64,000 bases of DNA from Juglans regia (Eukaryota; Streptophyta; Magnoliopsida; Fagales; Juglandaceae): assembly GCF_001411555.2 (NCBI RefSeq), contig NC_049909.1:6331485-6395484 (forward strand), read 5' to 3'. This document shows positions 34,588 to 45,839 of this stretch, piece after piece (position 1 is the first letter of the stretch; each line of letters begins with the position of its first letter). A program made the position numbers and the translations under genes. Below the pieces are notes generated by a model. That model did no database searches, was not told the DNA's origin, and saw nothing but the letters and a program-made list of their open reading frames with translations.

Positions 34588-35310
34588 GAGTACACTCCAC
34601 GTATACTCCCTTCATACACAGTACGACACATCACCACTATGGCATACACGCCATATGGTGTATCTCACCATCTCATGGAGTACATCCCATTTGTACTCCC
34701 CACATATACAACACGCCACATCACCACTATGGCATACACGCCATATGGTGCATCGCACCATCTCATGGAGTACATTCCACATGTACTCTCCACATACATA
34801 CCACATCACCAATATGACATACACGCCATATGGTGCATTGTACCATCTCATGGAGTACATTCCACATGTACTCCCCACATACATACCACATCACCAATAT
34901 GGCATACACGCCATATGGTGCATCGTCCACCACATAGAGTACATTCTACATGTACTCCTCTTACATGCACTACGCCACTGAGTACACTCCACTTGTACTC
35001 ATCCCGTTCCACCATACGCCAGGAGGGTATATTTACATATACTCTCCTTATCTCACATTACGCCACACATAAGGTATACACAGCGTGTACTATTCCCATT
35101 CCACATGTCACATCACCATTATGGCATATCCGCCACATGGTGCATTACTCCACCACATAGAGTACACTCATCGTATACTCTCTTTATACACACCACATCA
35201 CCATTATGGCGTACCCACCATATGGTGCATCTCACCATCACATGGAGTACATTCCATTTGTACTCCCTACATATATAACACGCCACATGCACACAGAGTA
35301 CACTTAGTGT
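34588..35310 (-). repeat. Tandem array of ~84-90-bp hairpin units in LTR-D
   Basis: Unit starts fall at 34588, 34678, 34768, 34853 and 34937, with more degenerate units to about 35300. Each unit has one hairpin of the type GAGTACA..TGTACTC and one of the type ATGGC..GCCAT. Counterparts lie at about 51230-51770 and 53540-54140 on the opposite strand. Arm sequences change together between units (ACAC/GTGT, ATAT/ATAT, ACAT/ATGT). Confidence 0.85.
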
Positions 35311-35799
35311 GCATTGTATCCATTCCACATATACCGTGCCACCATTACAGCACATATTCCCCAATCACACTACATGGCACAATGCACCTCCATACAACAC
35401 AGATAAGCCCAACACTTCACTACACAGAATGCCCAACACTTAATCACAATGCCACAACTCCACAAATACTAACAGCACAGTCCACAACCTAGTCAACTAA
35501 TCAATATCTAACATAATTATGAGGGATAGAGGGTTATACCATCGACGGGATAACCCGTGCGTTGCTTGCCGATCGTAATAGCCGATGATGTCGGAGGAGT
35601 CGTACGTGGCGGCTAACTCACGTACGGTGACTGTTTAGGTGTTTGGATAGCTAGGTGTGGTCTTGAAAAGGCTCGTGATGGCCTTGTGATGATGGCGAGG
35701 GGCATAACACGGCGGATCTAGCCATGTACAGTGGCGGTCAATCACACGCAGTGACTATCCATCATGTGCAGTGATTACCCATCACATAAAGTGATGGTT

Positions 35800-36540
35800 T
35801 AGACCTAGGGCTTGGCTAAAGTAGGTGTGGTAAATCTCGTGGTGGCGTCGAGGTGGCACCACGGTGGCTCACGGTGGCAGATCTGGCCATTCCGTGGAGG
35901 AGAAGCCGTGGGAGAGTGAGAGAGAGTGTGCTCTCGTGGGTGGCAGATCGGGGCCAATGGAGGCCGGGTTGGCTTGGTAGCGGCCTGAGGAGCCTGATGA
36001 CGGTGGTTACCCACCGTGGGTGGCGGTGTACGGTGGTGCACGGCGTGCAACCCGCGCGTGCGTGAGAGGGGAACCCGTGTGGTAGAGGAGGGGGTTTCTG
36101 GCCATGGGTCACGTGGAGGAGCTCGGGGAAAGGGAGAGGAGGTCCATGGCGTCGCATGGTGGTCGTGGGTGGCCGCGTACGGTGGCGCACGGTGGGAAAT
36201 GGGTTAGAGACCCATTTCGGGTACTTGCCGTGGAAGGAGGGGGAGGACTGCATCATGGGAGCTGGCTTCGGTGGAGGATGATGGCCGGTGGGAGAGGAGC
36301 TCGTCGTGGGAGCGGTGGAACCATTGGGCGGCACACGGCGGCACTACGCGCACTAAGCCCATACGGGCTGTGCAGTCCCGAAATGGAGAAAGGGAGAGCG
36401 TGAGGGGGAGGGGTTGGCTTGGCTGAGCTCGCCGGCGTGAGGAGCAGCCGGTGGTGTCGGCGGTGTGGCCAGGCAACACATGGCGGCGCCGAGCTGTGTG
36501 TTGGAAGGCTTCGGCGTGGAGGAGATGCGTACCTCGTACG
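35800..36540 (-). other. CpG-rich block of LTR-D
   Basis: The stretch is rich in GTGG, CACGG and CGTG words, with open frames on both strands (for example 35816-36334 minus and 36104-36403 plus) and no domain. The block recurs in the other LTR-D copies (48790-49270, 49930-50640 and 52690-52960). Family B has a comparable CpG-rich block at 2990-3320. It may be the transcribed leader next to the promoter, which is an inference. Confidence 0.6.
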
Positions 36541-37238
36541 CCGAATGAGAGAGGGAGGAGAGAGAGGGTTACGAGGAAAATGAGAGGGAAAAGAGAGGGG
36601 TCTGGGTATTTAACTTAGTCCTTTCGTCTGGGGGTCTACACGACGATCTAACGACGAATAATTAAAACACTGATTTGAAGATGCGTAAAACATTAACTTA
36701 ATTAAAAGCACTTAGAGGAATTAAGGTAGATATTATTTTAAACTAACTTTATTTTATAAAATAATATTCTTCATCATTAATAGAATGATGAAGTCTCACT
36801 TAACATATTTAAAAGGGTTAAACCATTTATTTAATAAAAGTTCTCAACATAATTTAAATCTCATAATTTCTTAAATAATTGAAATCATTTTAATAATAAT
36901 ATTAAAATGATTTCCGGCAATTATAATATTTTTGGAGCTCTTCAATAATATTATGATTGTCGTATTTAAGATCAAATCTTAATTCAATAATGATGGAAAT
37001 ACTCCTTATAAATATTTCCAGCATATTTAAAACACTGGGCGTGCCCTAGAAGTCACACGATATCTTTTGAGATACGCTATCATGGTTCGACACGCATAAC
37101 GTGACTCGCAGTCGGTAGTGAGAAAGGCAGATGATCACATAATCTCTACCTTCGGGATTTGCTTACGTCATCAAGACGAAACATACGTCAGAAAGAGAGA
37201 AGCGTACGTAAGAAGAAGGAGCTGGGTATTACAGCAGA

Positions 37239-37379
37239 TCATTTCACTTGTTCTTGTTAGAAAGTATTAAGTTATTAAGAAAGCTGGGGCATAGCTACTC
37301 ACAATGATTTTGTTTTAAGTAACTACTAATACTCACATACTAAGTTAATGTTTTTTTCATTAATGCGAGAATTTCAAGT
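37239..37379. other. Short unassigned flank
   Basis: AT-rich DNA between the LTR-D target site and the A-like LTR end. It may be a diverged part of that LTR; similarity to intact LTR-A is not clear enough to say. Confidence 0.4.
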
Positions 37380-38042
37380 CTTGTTTGTACATGTCATGTT
37401 ACTTGCTAAGTCATGCCACACTTATTCATGTTCATGTTAGCATTCGTGTCTTTTACTGTCATGCATGCATCCTTATATTGCTAGTTTAAGTTGGTTGTTA
37501 ACTTGCTGAGATTTATAATCAAATATCACTTGGTAGTCCCAACTACCGTTCCTCTCAGAATGGTAGATCATGTGGCAGGACTAGGATTATCGGTAGAGGA
37601 TCGCTTGAAGGAGATCAATTAGGCTGTAACACAATTACTAAGAGCTCATCGCTTCGATTGCTCCAATTTATAGATAGGATTATGGCTATCATGACCGAGT
37701 TGTGGTAACTACTCAATGAGCTAGCTTAGTGGTTATATTGGTTTGTTATGTACTTAAGGAGCATTGTCTCCAGTACTCATGATGTCACAGACCTTTTGGA
37801 CTAATACTGCACCTAATATCTTAAGTTTATGAAGTATGTTTTTGATGTTTTGGGATATGTCTTATCTAGTACATAGTAGTGCTCAAAGAAAAAAACTATC
37901 CCTGCAAATATTGCATGTTGTTTAGATGCTTGTTAGGTGCATTGCATCTTTATTTGTCATGAATGGGGGCATGTACCATTGTGTTTCATGTCCCAACGCT
38001 TCAGGCTTTGCCAAATCCGAAGTGGAATCTGGGGGCGTCACA
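37380..38042 (+). repeat. A-like LTR 3' fragment
   Basis: It shows the TTACTGTCATGCATGCATC block, the hairpin cluster with GGTAGTCCCAACTACC (about 37533-37575), GTCATGAATGGGGGC and the terminal GGGGGCGTCACA. Only the last 0.6-0.7 kb of the LTR is recognisable. No primer-binding site follows. Confidence 0.75.
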
Positions 38043-38499
38043 GTGGGAATGTATTTTACCCCTATATTGGAAGATGTAGTAGAATTAACGTTAAAACTGT
38101 ATAAATATGTATGTATATGTATATATATCATATGTGAAGGAGATTGCATCATTGAAAATCTTTATTATCATTTGAAATAAACTATTCTAGGATTTCTTCT
38201 TTTTTGGGTGGCTGCCAGATTTATTTTGGTGTAACTTTCCCCAACTCTTATCCTTAGACTTTCTATTGTGTTAGATAACAACACATTCAAATATTTGGAA
38301 AGAAATCTACTCTTTGATTTTGTTAGACCCTATGCAAATATGGACAATAAGAAGTTTCATTCTACATTTGGACTTACGTGTTACTAGTGTTTTGAATTAG
38401 AGATTTTTCATAAATTTTCAACTTGCCTACTTCACATCTCTAATAGGAATGAATTTAAGAACTCGCCAAGATGCCTACTGTGAAAATCTTCTAAATAAC
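38043..38499 (+). other. Left part of the PIF/Harbinger remnant, no gene
   Basis: AT-rich sequence before ORF1. I searched by eye for a terminal inverted repeat matching the right end (GGTCTAAATATAGAGTCCC near 46850) and did not find one. The left end may be lost or cut by the A-like LTR. Confidence 0.4.
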
Positions 38500-39522
38500 A
38501 ATGACCATTTTATAGAATTTACAATGAGATAAATGAACACCAAGTGTCTCCACCCCAAGTTGATATTATTGAGGTTGAACCTATTGGACGAAAATAACAA
38601 GAAGGTTCAAACTTTAGTGTGGAGGAAGATTTGATGCATGTGGAGGGATGCCTTGAAGTTTCCTTAGATGCGATGCAAGGAAAAGATAAAAAACACATGA
38701 TGCTATGGAAAATAATTCATGAACACTTAGAGGAAAATATAAAATTTGATTCTACATGTAACTACACATCTCTAATGAATCGATGGTCAACAATTCAACA
38801 AGCGGTAAATAAGTCTTGTTGTCACTTGGCACAAGTTGAAGGTATGCATCAAAGTAGTGTTAATGAGCAAGATAAGGTGTATTCTCATTATATATTTTCA
38901 TCAATTTCTTTGTACTATCTTCTTCAATGCTAAATAAGTTTCTAATTATTTTTGGAATTTTGAATCTTTTAGATTGTCAAGGCAAAGATCATGTACCTAC
39001 AATTAGAGAAGAAAACTTTCCACTTCGATCATTGTTGGTGCGTGTTGAGATTCCATCCAAAGTGGGTGGAACATATGGAAATAGTAAAGCTAAAGAAAAA
39101 GTCATTGTCAAGTTCATCTCCAAATTCAACAGATTTAGGCGAAGTTGAGGATTTGCATGCAACATCTACAAATTTGGATCAACCAATAGGTCGTAAAGCT
39201 AAGAAAGAGAAATGAAAGAGAAGAGAAAGAACATAGTTAGATTCTCTCATGACACTAAATGAGATGAAGGAAGATAGAAAGAGTAAAACCATGCTTATGC
39301 AAGAAGCATGTGATCGTGACAAACAGATGCTTTGTCTTAGGTAAGAGGAAGTGCATATTTAGAAAGATAAGGTGTTAGTTGATTAGGAGAAAGTACGGAA
39401 TGAAGAAAAGAAAGAAGAAGAAAGAATTATGACAATTAATACAAGTGCCATGTCTCCAATGCTACAAGAATACTATCTTCAACGACAAATGGAAATCCTT
39501 GGAAGTCATGCTAGGAGAAACT
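38500..39522 (+). pseudogene. PIF/Harbinger ORF1 (Myb/SANT-like, NAM-associated C-terminus), broken
   Basis: The conceptual product has a Myb/SANT-like N-terminal domain (NFSVEEDLMHV, LDAMQGKDKKH, TSLMNRWSTIQQAVNKSCC). Next come FHFDHCWCVLRFHPKWVEHME and a charged helical C-terminus ending LQEYYLQRQMEILG, as in plant PIF/Harbinger accessory proteins. A 96-bp intron with GT..AG ends fits at 38877-38972 and keeps the frame. Lesions are a stop near 38600 before the domain, TGA at about 39213 and further stops near 39340-39390. In related transposons ORF1 binds DNA and helps bring the transposase to the ends. The gene runs toward the transposase, tail to tail. Host homologues annotated as NAM-associated proteins are the main alternative, but the adjacent transposase argues for the transposon. 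Confidence 0.82.
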
Positions 39523-39769
39523 AGTTGTCATGTATTTTGGGTGCTATTTGTTTGTTGGCTTGTTTTTCTTGTTGAGTAACTTTTATTTGATGTTTTAGGA
39601 GTCATTTATGTTGGACATATGAGGTTCTTAATGATAGAATAAAAAAATGATAATTAAAAATACTCCAAGGAAATGAGAGAAATGGTTACACATTCTTCTA
39701 AAAATACTCCAAGAAAATGATAGTGCAAAGAAAAAATAAAACATTAATACAATTATACATGATAAAATA
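39523..39769. other. Spacer between the two transposon genes
   Basis: AT-rich, with a direct repeat of AAAATACTCCAAG(G/A)AAATGA (39657 and 39702). It is the convergent 3' region of ORF1 and transposase. Confidence 0.6.
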
Positions 39770-40602
39770 TTATGCTACACTATATTGTTGCCACAAGTGC
39801 TCAACGAGGTTTGCTTGGAGTTGATAATGGATTTTCCTATCTTTAACAACATGATGGCATTCATCAATAAACTCACTAAATTCACTTGTAGGGTCGGGTG
39901 ACACTTGCTCATGTGCGCTTTCTGTCAACTGTTCATATTCAAACTCTTTAGATCCATTGTCAGCCCAAACATCTTCAATGAACATAATATGTAAAATTCT
40001 ACATGCCATCATAATATCATTGAGTGTTTCAATATGAAAAATTGCGCAGGTCCACGAACTATAGCAAATCGTGCTTGAAGCATACAAAAAGCACGCTCCA
40101 CATCCTTCATTGCTGACTCTTGAGCTATAGAAAAGTATTGTTTCTTGTTTCCTTGGAGAGCTGAGATGGTTTTAACAATGTTGCCCATTGCGGATATTTG
40201 TCATTAGCAAGATAGTACTTCGTTGCATAATTATGACCATTTTGTATAATTGACAGCTGGAGTATGCCCTTGAGCAAGATCAAAAAATATAAATGATCTA
40301 TCAAGCACATTTATATCATTATGAGACTCAAGTAATCCAAAAAAAAGCATGCCAAATCCATAGATTGTAAGAAATCACTGCTTCTAAAACAATTATTGGT
40401 TCGTGGATATGGCTAGAGTATATACCATAACAAGTAGTTGGGCTGTTTTTTCACTCCCAATGTATACAATTGATGCTTCCTAACATACATGAAAATTCAC
40501 GTTTCTCACCAACTATGAGCAATCTAGCAATGCCATCATTGTTGATTTTCCTTAAATACTCTTCAGAAAAAATTGAAACATATGCATTAACAAAAAGTTT
40601 TA
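39770..40602 (-). pseudogene. PIF/Harbinger DDE transposase, C-terminal part
   Basis: Read on the minus strand from 40602 down, it gives NAYVSIFSEEYLRKINNDGI, then GSINCIHWEWKNSPTTCYG, LDRSFIFFDLAQG, KYPQWATLLKP and AMKDVERAFCMLQARFAIV. It closes with HIETLNDIMMACRILH and LVEHLWQ. This matches the DDE_Tnp_4 family in order. The first catalytic Asp, normally in GSID.MHWEW, is Asn here (GSIN), and several stops and frameshifts interrupt the frame. The N-terminal part continues at 45840 beyond the solo LTR-C. Transposase would cut and paste the element; this one is dead. Confidence 0.88.
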
Positions 40603-41011
40603 TGTGACACCCCAATTAAAAGCACCTTAGGCCTTGACCCTAGTAGCCATGATCCTAGCTAAGTGTAAGTTGTGATACTTGAGAAGAAGGAAAATTTGAA
40701 GTATGAGTTGGCAAAAGAGCTTACACCTTTGGTTTAGTTAGAATTATTAGAAAAAAAAGTTTTAGTACTATTAATTTTAAGAAAAATGTGCCAAGAGGCC
40801 AATAGAGGAATGACACATGGCATATGGGAGACTTCCCAATGACACTTGATCATGGGGTAATCAAATATTTTTAGGCCACTATTAAACTGACCAAAGCCAT
40901 GACACACCTGAAATTGCACTCAACACTTCCATAGCCTACATCCAGCACTCACAACCCTCACCCTTCAGCCAAGCCGTGCCTTTTATCACCTCTCACCTCT
41001 CTATTGAGTCC

Positions 41012-41019
41012 TATAAATA
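41012..41019 (+). promoter_or_regulatory. LTR-C TATA box
   Basis: TATAAATA is followed by CCCCACTCACCCCC and a pyrimidine-rich start region, a textbook plant core promoter. Transcription would start about 30 bp on, near 41045. The nested LTR-B sits about 180 bp downstream and would interrupt the transcript. Confidence 0.65.
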
Positions 41020-41192
41020 CCCCACTCACCCCCTACTTCCTCAAGACTTACTTTAGTGTTCTCGAGAGCAAAATACTCCTAGTGTGAGAGAAGGGTGAAA
41101 CCCAGAGGTGTGAGAGTGAGTTCTTGGAGCATCAAATGCCATGGTTTTGTGAGCAATCCTACCCTATCTTTTTGTTGGGTGTTAGACTGACA

Positions 41193-43423
41193 TGTTATGT
41201 GGCGCCCCCGACCCCCATGTAAGGAAAACACGGGAATCGAGACGCCGGGATGATGACAACACGGTCACACATCCCAACGAAAGTGCCAAGTGTGTGTACA
41301 TGCAACGGTGTACAACAACAACGCAGCGGATTAGTCAACTAAGTACCAGAATTAAAATACAAGTAAACATCAGTAAAGTTTTAAAAGTAGTTATACAGTC
41401 ATCCAAAATAAAGTTAACACATGTCCTAAAAATACAAAGGGTAAAATAAAATAACAATAAACAGTGATCCCAGATCACTCCTCGGGCGGAGCCGTCTCCT
41501 CAGGCTCACCCTCCTCCTCCTCATCTGCATCAAAATCTGCGTTACCACAGAATGGTACCGCAGGTAAGTATAACCCAAAAATAATCTCAGGAATAAAATG
41601 CATTTAATACAACTAACATGCATGCATATGATGAAATATGCATTTTTCCTCAAAACATCATTTTCCCCGAAAATGATAATTTTCCAACACACGCCAAAAA
41701 TCCCATTTGGCCCAAAAATAATCCGTAAAACATTTTCCCAGAAAATGATTTACACAAAATCCAACTCACACTATTTTCCCAGAAAATAGTCCATTTAATC
41801 CGTCAATACCCTATGCACCATGGCCTCCCCTAGGGACCATCCGCACGTCCTGGCTTCGTAGCGATGCCCAGTTCCGCGCCCAGCGCGTACATGGCCGAGC
41901 ACCCACTACGCAACGAGCGATGCCCAGTTCCGCGCCCAGCGCGTACATGGCCAGACATCCTCTAGTCCCCGCCAGCAGAAGGACCACGGAGTCGGCACGA
42001 ATCTCTCGTCCGATCCCATTGTCGCCCAGCGACAATCCAGGGGACGTTACTCAGTTTATTCCGCTCCCGAGTAACCAGAGGAGCTCCACCGAGATAATGC
42101 CCCATCTCGGCTTGGGGTCGTGATACGCACGCACCCAAATTCCATTCTCACATGAAAACCCAGTTTTCATAAACACATGAACATGAATGCAATACACGAA
42201 AACCCAGTTTTCCTTTACAAACATGATCATGCATGAAATAATGATATGCACATGTACCAACACAAATCCACATTCCTCAATAACCAATAACCAATCCAAT
42301 CAAACCAACCCAAACAACTCCAATCATAAATCCATCCGACCCCCGTACTCCTCGGACTCAGTCCGGCATGCCAAAAAAATACAGTGAAATGCGTTAGTGC
42401 AAAAATACATAAAATTCATGAGAATACTTTGGAGAAATACTTACAGCGCTATATGATAATTTCCGGAGGATCACGAAGCTGAAAAAGGCGACGTCTGAGC
42501 AACACCACAGTGTAAAATACACTGTGGCCGTGGGTCACAAATACCCACTTTTCAACGGAGACAAACGAAGACCCCAAAATGATAGGGTAGGGCCTAGAGA
42601 GGTCGGTGAAGCCAATGGTGGTGGTGGTTTGCCGTGGATGACGGCGCAAATGGTGGTTTAAGGCCAAAAATGTACAAATCGGAAATGGACTTGGTGGGGC
42701 TTCACCGGTGACGGATCGGAGCTGGGGTTGGGTCCAAAGGGTTGCTAAGAGGTCGGGGATGAAGTGGTAGGAAGATGGTGGCCAATGGCGGTGCGACGGC
42801 GGCGCAACGGCGGAAAGAGTGCCGCGGCTTCGTGGGTCTCGTGGGGGCTAACGGCGGCTTGGATGGAAGTGAGGTTGGTGGGGTAAGGTCGCCGGCGGCA
42901 GGGGAACCGAATGGAGGGGGCGGTGTCGACCACGGCGGCTCGACGGCGGCGGGCTGGGTGGAAGCCGAAGTCGCACGGGAGAGAGGAGAGAGTTGGGTCG
43001 CGCGGGAAAGAAAGAAGACCGAAGGAAATAAGGAGAAAAAGAAAAAAGAAGGAAAAGAAAAGGAGAGGAAAGAAAAAGAGGGGAAAAGAAATGAGGTCCA
43101 ATCCTCATAACTTGGGTTACGAAAATGATCCAATGGAAACTATTTTAAAACCATAAGTTAAATAAAATAATTTAAACGTAATGGTAAAGTCAAATTGAAA
43201 TAATTAAATCACCCAGTAATTAATTTAAATATTAAAAGCAATTTAAATGCACAACATTAAATAAATATTAAGAAAGCACATAAAAATAATTTTCACCAAA
43301 TTAAAATCATAGAAATAAACTCACTAAAAATCCAACCAATTTTAAAATAAGAGGATAAATTTTTGAATAAATAATAAAAATCATTCAGTAAAAATATACT
43401 AAAATACGGGGTGTTACATGTTA
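41193..43423 (-). mobile_element. Solo LTR-B (41198-43418), minus strand, TSD TGTTA
   Basis: TGTTA is directly repeated at 41193-41197 and 43419-43423. On the plus strand the ends are TGTGGCGCCCCC and GGGGTGTTACA, the reverse complement of the LTR-B ends. At 2221 bp it is slightly shorter than the copy at 2592. All landmarks (hairpin at 42505, stem-loops at about 42020-42115, acidic mini-frame at about 41476-41540) are present. Confidence 0.95.
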
Positions 43424-44340
43424 GGCTTTGAATCTTAGCATGAGAATGAAGATTTGATTAAGTTATATGAGGCTTAACTTGAAGACATGCATTTCAGTTC
43501 AGATTTGGAGTCTTGCTTGAATAACTTGTTTTGAGATGAAATTGTAGCCATTACCTATCTTGATATGATCTTAAATGTTTTACTAATATATTGAATGATT
43601 AGTTGAAGGTTTAAATTTGAGGAAAACAACATGTCATTATAGGTTTATAAACCAATATCTTGTTTCAATCATCTAGCATGTTTCGATTTTCACATGGTTG
43701 AAGTTTATCTTGTAAATCTTGGCTAAGTTTCCAAAGCATGAGAGCTTAATATCTAGAATTTTTTTTGTTTTTCTCAAGATGGGAGTTAGAATGCTTGATT
43801 CATTTAAGCTTTAAAACTCACATTGGCAAAGAAACAATTAGAAACATCATGCATGCACTCAGTTGGAAGGTTTTATGATGATTTGGTGTTAACCAATATG
43901 CATAAGTGTTGGGATAATCTCGTGTGACCTGAACCTAAGTTTTAAACATGTCCCCAAGATCAGATTTATGGTTTACTACTTGATGAAACTTGATCACTCA
44001 TGTATCCAAAGAGGTTATAGGCTTGGAATTACAAAAAAGGTCCACAAATGCATGCCACGAGTTGGATGGGTTTGGCATAGGAGTTGATTGATTCTTGCAA
44101 ATCTAAGGTCATCTATGGATTTAGAACATGGCAAATATGACGTTTGTGAAATTTGGGGCCAAAATGTAAATAGTAAAAGTTTAGGGCCTAAGTGGCAATT
44201 TCAAGAAATATAGGGGCAATTTTGTAAATACCATTTTCTTTACCCCTTTTTGGTTATGAACATCTTCCTTAATTTTACAATTCCTAACCTAGAATATCTC
44301 TTATTACAACCACACCAAATTCTTAAGTACTCGAGAAGTT

Positions 44341-44540
44341 GTAATGTTTGGTAAGTGAGAGTACCTCAAGTACTCTCACTACTATTCTTTATTTTATTAT
44401 TATTTTTTACCTACTTTTTTACTATTAATTCCTTTTCACCTACTTTTTACTACTATTCAAATATTTTATTATTACTTTTTCACTACTATTTACAAACATT
44501 CTCAACACTTCTCAACACTTCTCACTACCCGTTACTCTTA
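44341..44540. repeat. Possible MITE or low-complexity insert in LTR-C
   Basis: TCTCACTACTATTC, CTACTTTTTACTACTATTC and CAACACTTCTCA words recur, resembling the repeat at 418. GAGTACCTCAAGTACTC at its left end is self-complementary. No clear terminal repeats or TSD, so it may simply be part of LTR-C. Confidence 0.3.
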
Positions 44541-44784
44541 AATAATTTATTTATGATTCTTGTATAAATTCCACATTCATAATAAATGTCATTTTGAGCA
44601 TGAAACATCATATGATACATCATTAAGCATTTGATTACTTGCTTACATGACATGTGAAGTTCTCACGATTTTAGCATATTACATGTAAATGTCATTTTCA
44701 CATGAAACTTACTACATATGCACATGTCATGAAATACATTTTTTAAGCATAGCATAAAAATAAATTTTGTCATGACCCCAAATG

Positions 44785-44878
44785 CTAGGATGGAGAATTA
44801 TCCTAGTGGAACTCATCTGTCCACTCTGTTGTGAGTAAAAATGGAGTGGTAAACTTTGGGTTGATAAATAACCGTCAA
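44785..44878 (+). other. Three adjacent stem-loops, LTR-C version
   Basis: Stem 1 is CTAGGAT (44785-44791) with ATCCTAG (44800-44806) and an 8-nt loop. A TGGA spacer follows as in families A and B. Stem 2 is ACTCA (44811-44815) with TGAGT (44832-44836). Stem 3 is TTGAT (44861-44865) with GTCAA (44874-44878), one G-U pair. Stem 2 differs from A (ACTCC/GGAGT) and B (GCTCC/GGAGC) by paired changes. Confidence 0.72.
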
Positions 44879-45839
44879 TGGGCTTTGAATAGATTCTTTT
44901 TAAAGAATGCTGGAGCGAAGTCATATATTGCACCTACTGCTAGTGGGTGCATATGTTATCATGATGCTATGTTATGATGATGAATTGCCATTGAATTACG
45001 AGTCTATAGACAACGTAGTTTCAAGGTGAGTTGTACTACGATCACCAGTAGGTACTCATAGTGCAAATAGAGAGCTGTGATGATACCATATGTTATGTTA
45101 ATGATGGCTCTAAATAAGAAATGTTATGTTTTCAAAAAAGATGAAAGTAAAAATGTTTTATATAAGAAAATGTGCATTAAAATTTTTCTAAAAGATGTTG
45201 AGAAATCTAGATGGGAGACAAATACAGATTTTTCTACGTATTTGGCATGCATCTTATGTTTATCATTAATCATGCATATCTTATTTCTGTGCAAGTTGAT
45301 TGTTTAAATTAGTGAGATTTCAAGGAATCTCACTATGGCAGTCCCACTACCATTCCCTCTGGAATTGTAAAAGTTGTGTTAGGACTGGCATACAACGAAT
45401 AGGATGAACCCTTGGCTTCAGACGGTTGAGGATGAGCCCGATCTTGGGTGGAGGATAGATCTGATATTAATGTTTATAGTGATGACTCTATCACCATAGA
45501 GCGGATGAGAGAATTGATTTGACTGTGAAAGTTTGATATAGTATCTGTAACAAGAAGATTCTACCTCCTACTTTATGTCTGAACTTATGCCTTACTATGT
45601 GGACCTCTTAAGACAATATTTATTTATGATTAATTGATGTATTGAGATGTTTAGTTCATCCTGGCATGAAACTTTTATAACTCACCTATTCCCGCTATGA
45701 CTATTTCATATTGCTAGTTGTATACTAGGATACATTGCATATTAACTATCATGAACGGGGGTATATAACAATGTGTTGCATGTCCCGACGCTCCAAGTCT
45801 CAGTTACATCCCAAGCGAGGTTGGGGGCATCACATTTTA

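Larger units (their letters stand above)
31779..37238 (-). mobile_element. 5.45-kb solo LTR-D (31784-37233) with TSD GCAGA
   Basis: GCAGA is directly repeated at 31779-31783 and 37234-37238. The ends on the plus strand are TGTAACGCCCGTCC and GGGTATTACA. Comparison of layout with LTR-A and -B (AT-rich head, CT/CpG-rich block, hairpins, CCCCCACAG acceptor-like site near the tail) indicates that the sense strand is minus. The LTR therefore reads TGTAATACCC..GGGCGTTACA. It contains a hairpin tandem array (34588-35310), a CpG-rich block (35800-36540) and a TTAAATACCC TATA-like box near 36600. At 5450 bp with no internal region it is an unusually long solo LTR. Many open frames on both strands are repeat or GC artefacts. 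Confidence 0.93.
40598..45839 (+). mobile_element. Solo LTR-C (40603-45834) with TSD TTTTA, split by an LTR-B
   Basis: TTTTA is directly repeated at 40598-40602 and 45835-45839. The LTR starts TGTGACACCCC and ends GGGGGCATCACA. Without the nested solo LTR-B it is about 3.0 kb. It shares with LTR-A the CATGAACGGGGG..GTTGCATGTC..CGACGCT tail, the hairpin cluster near 45311-45370 and the three stem-loop block. It is the only member of family C here and looks like a sister of family A. Confidence 0.92.

Noticed and set aside
34588..35310. CRISPR-like regular repeats
   Set aside because: Plant nuclear context. Units are contiguous imperfect tandem repeats without unique spacers or cas genes.
34585..35492. 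Long repetitive frames (HYGIPAIWC-like) in LTR-D, also at 51173-51810 and 53296-54442
   Set aside because: They are translations of the 84-90-bp hairpin array. The unit length is close to a multiple of three, so several frames stay open at once on both strands.
35805..36479. Proline/histidine-rich and glycine-rich frames in the CpG-rich block
   Set aside because: GC-rich DNA lacks stop codons on both strands. No domain is seen, and the frames differ between LTR-D copies.
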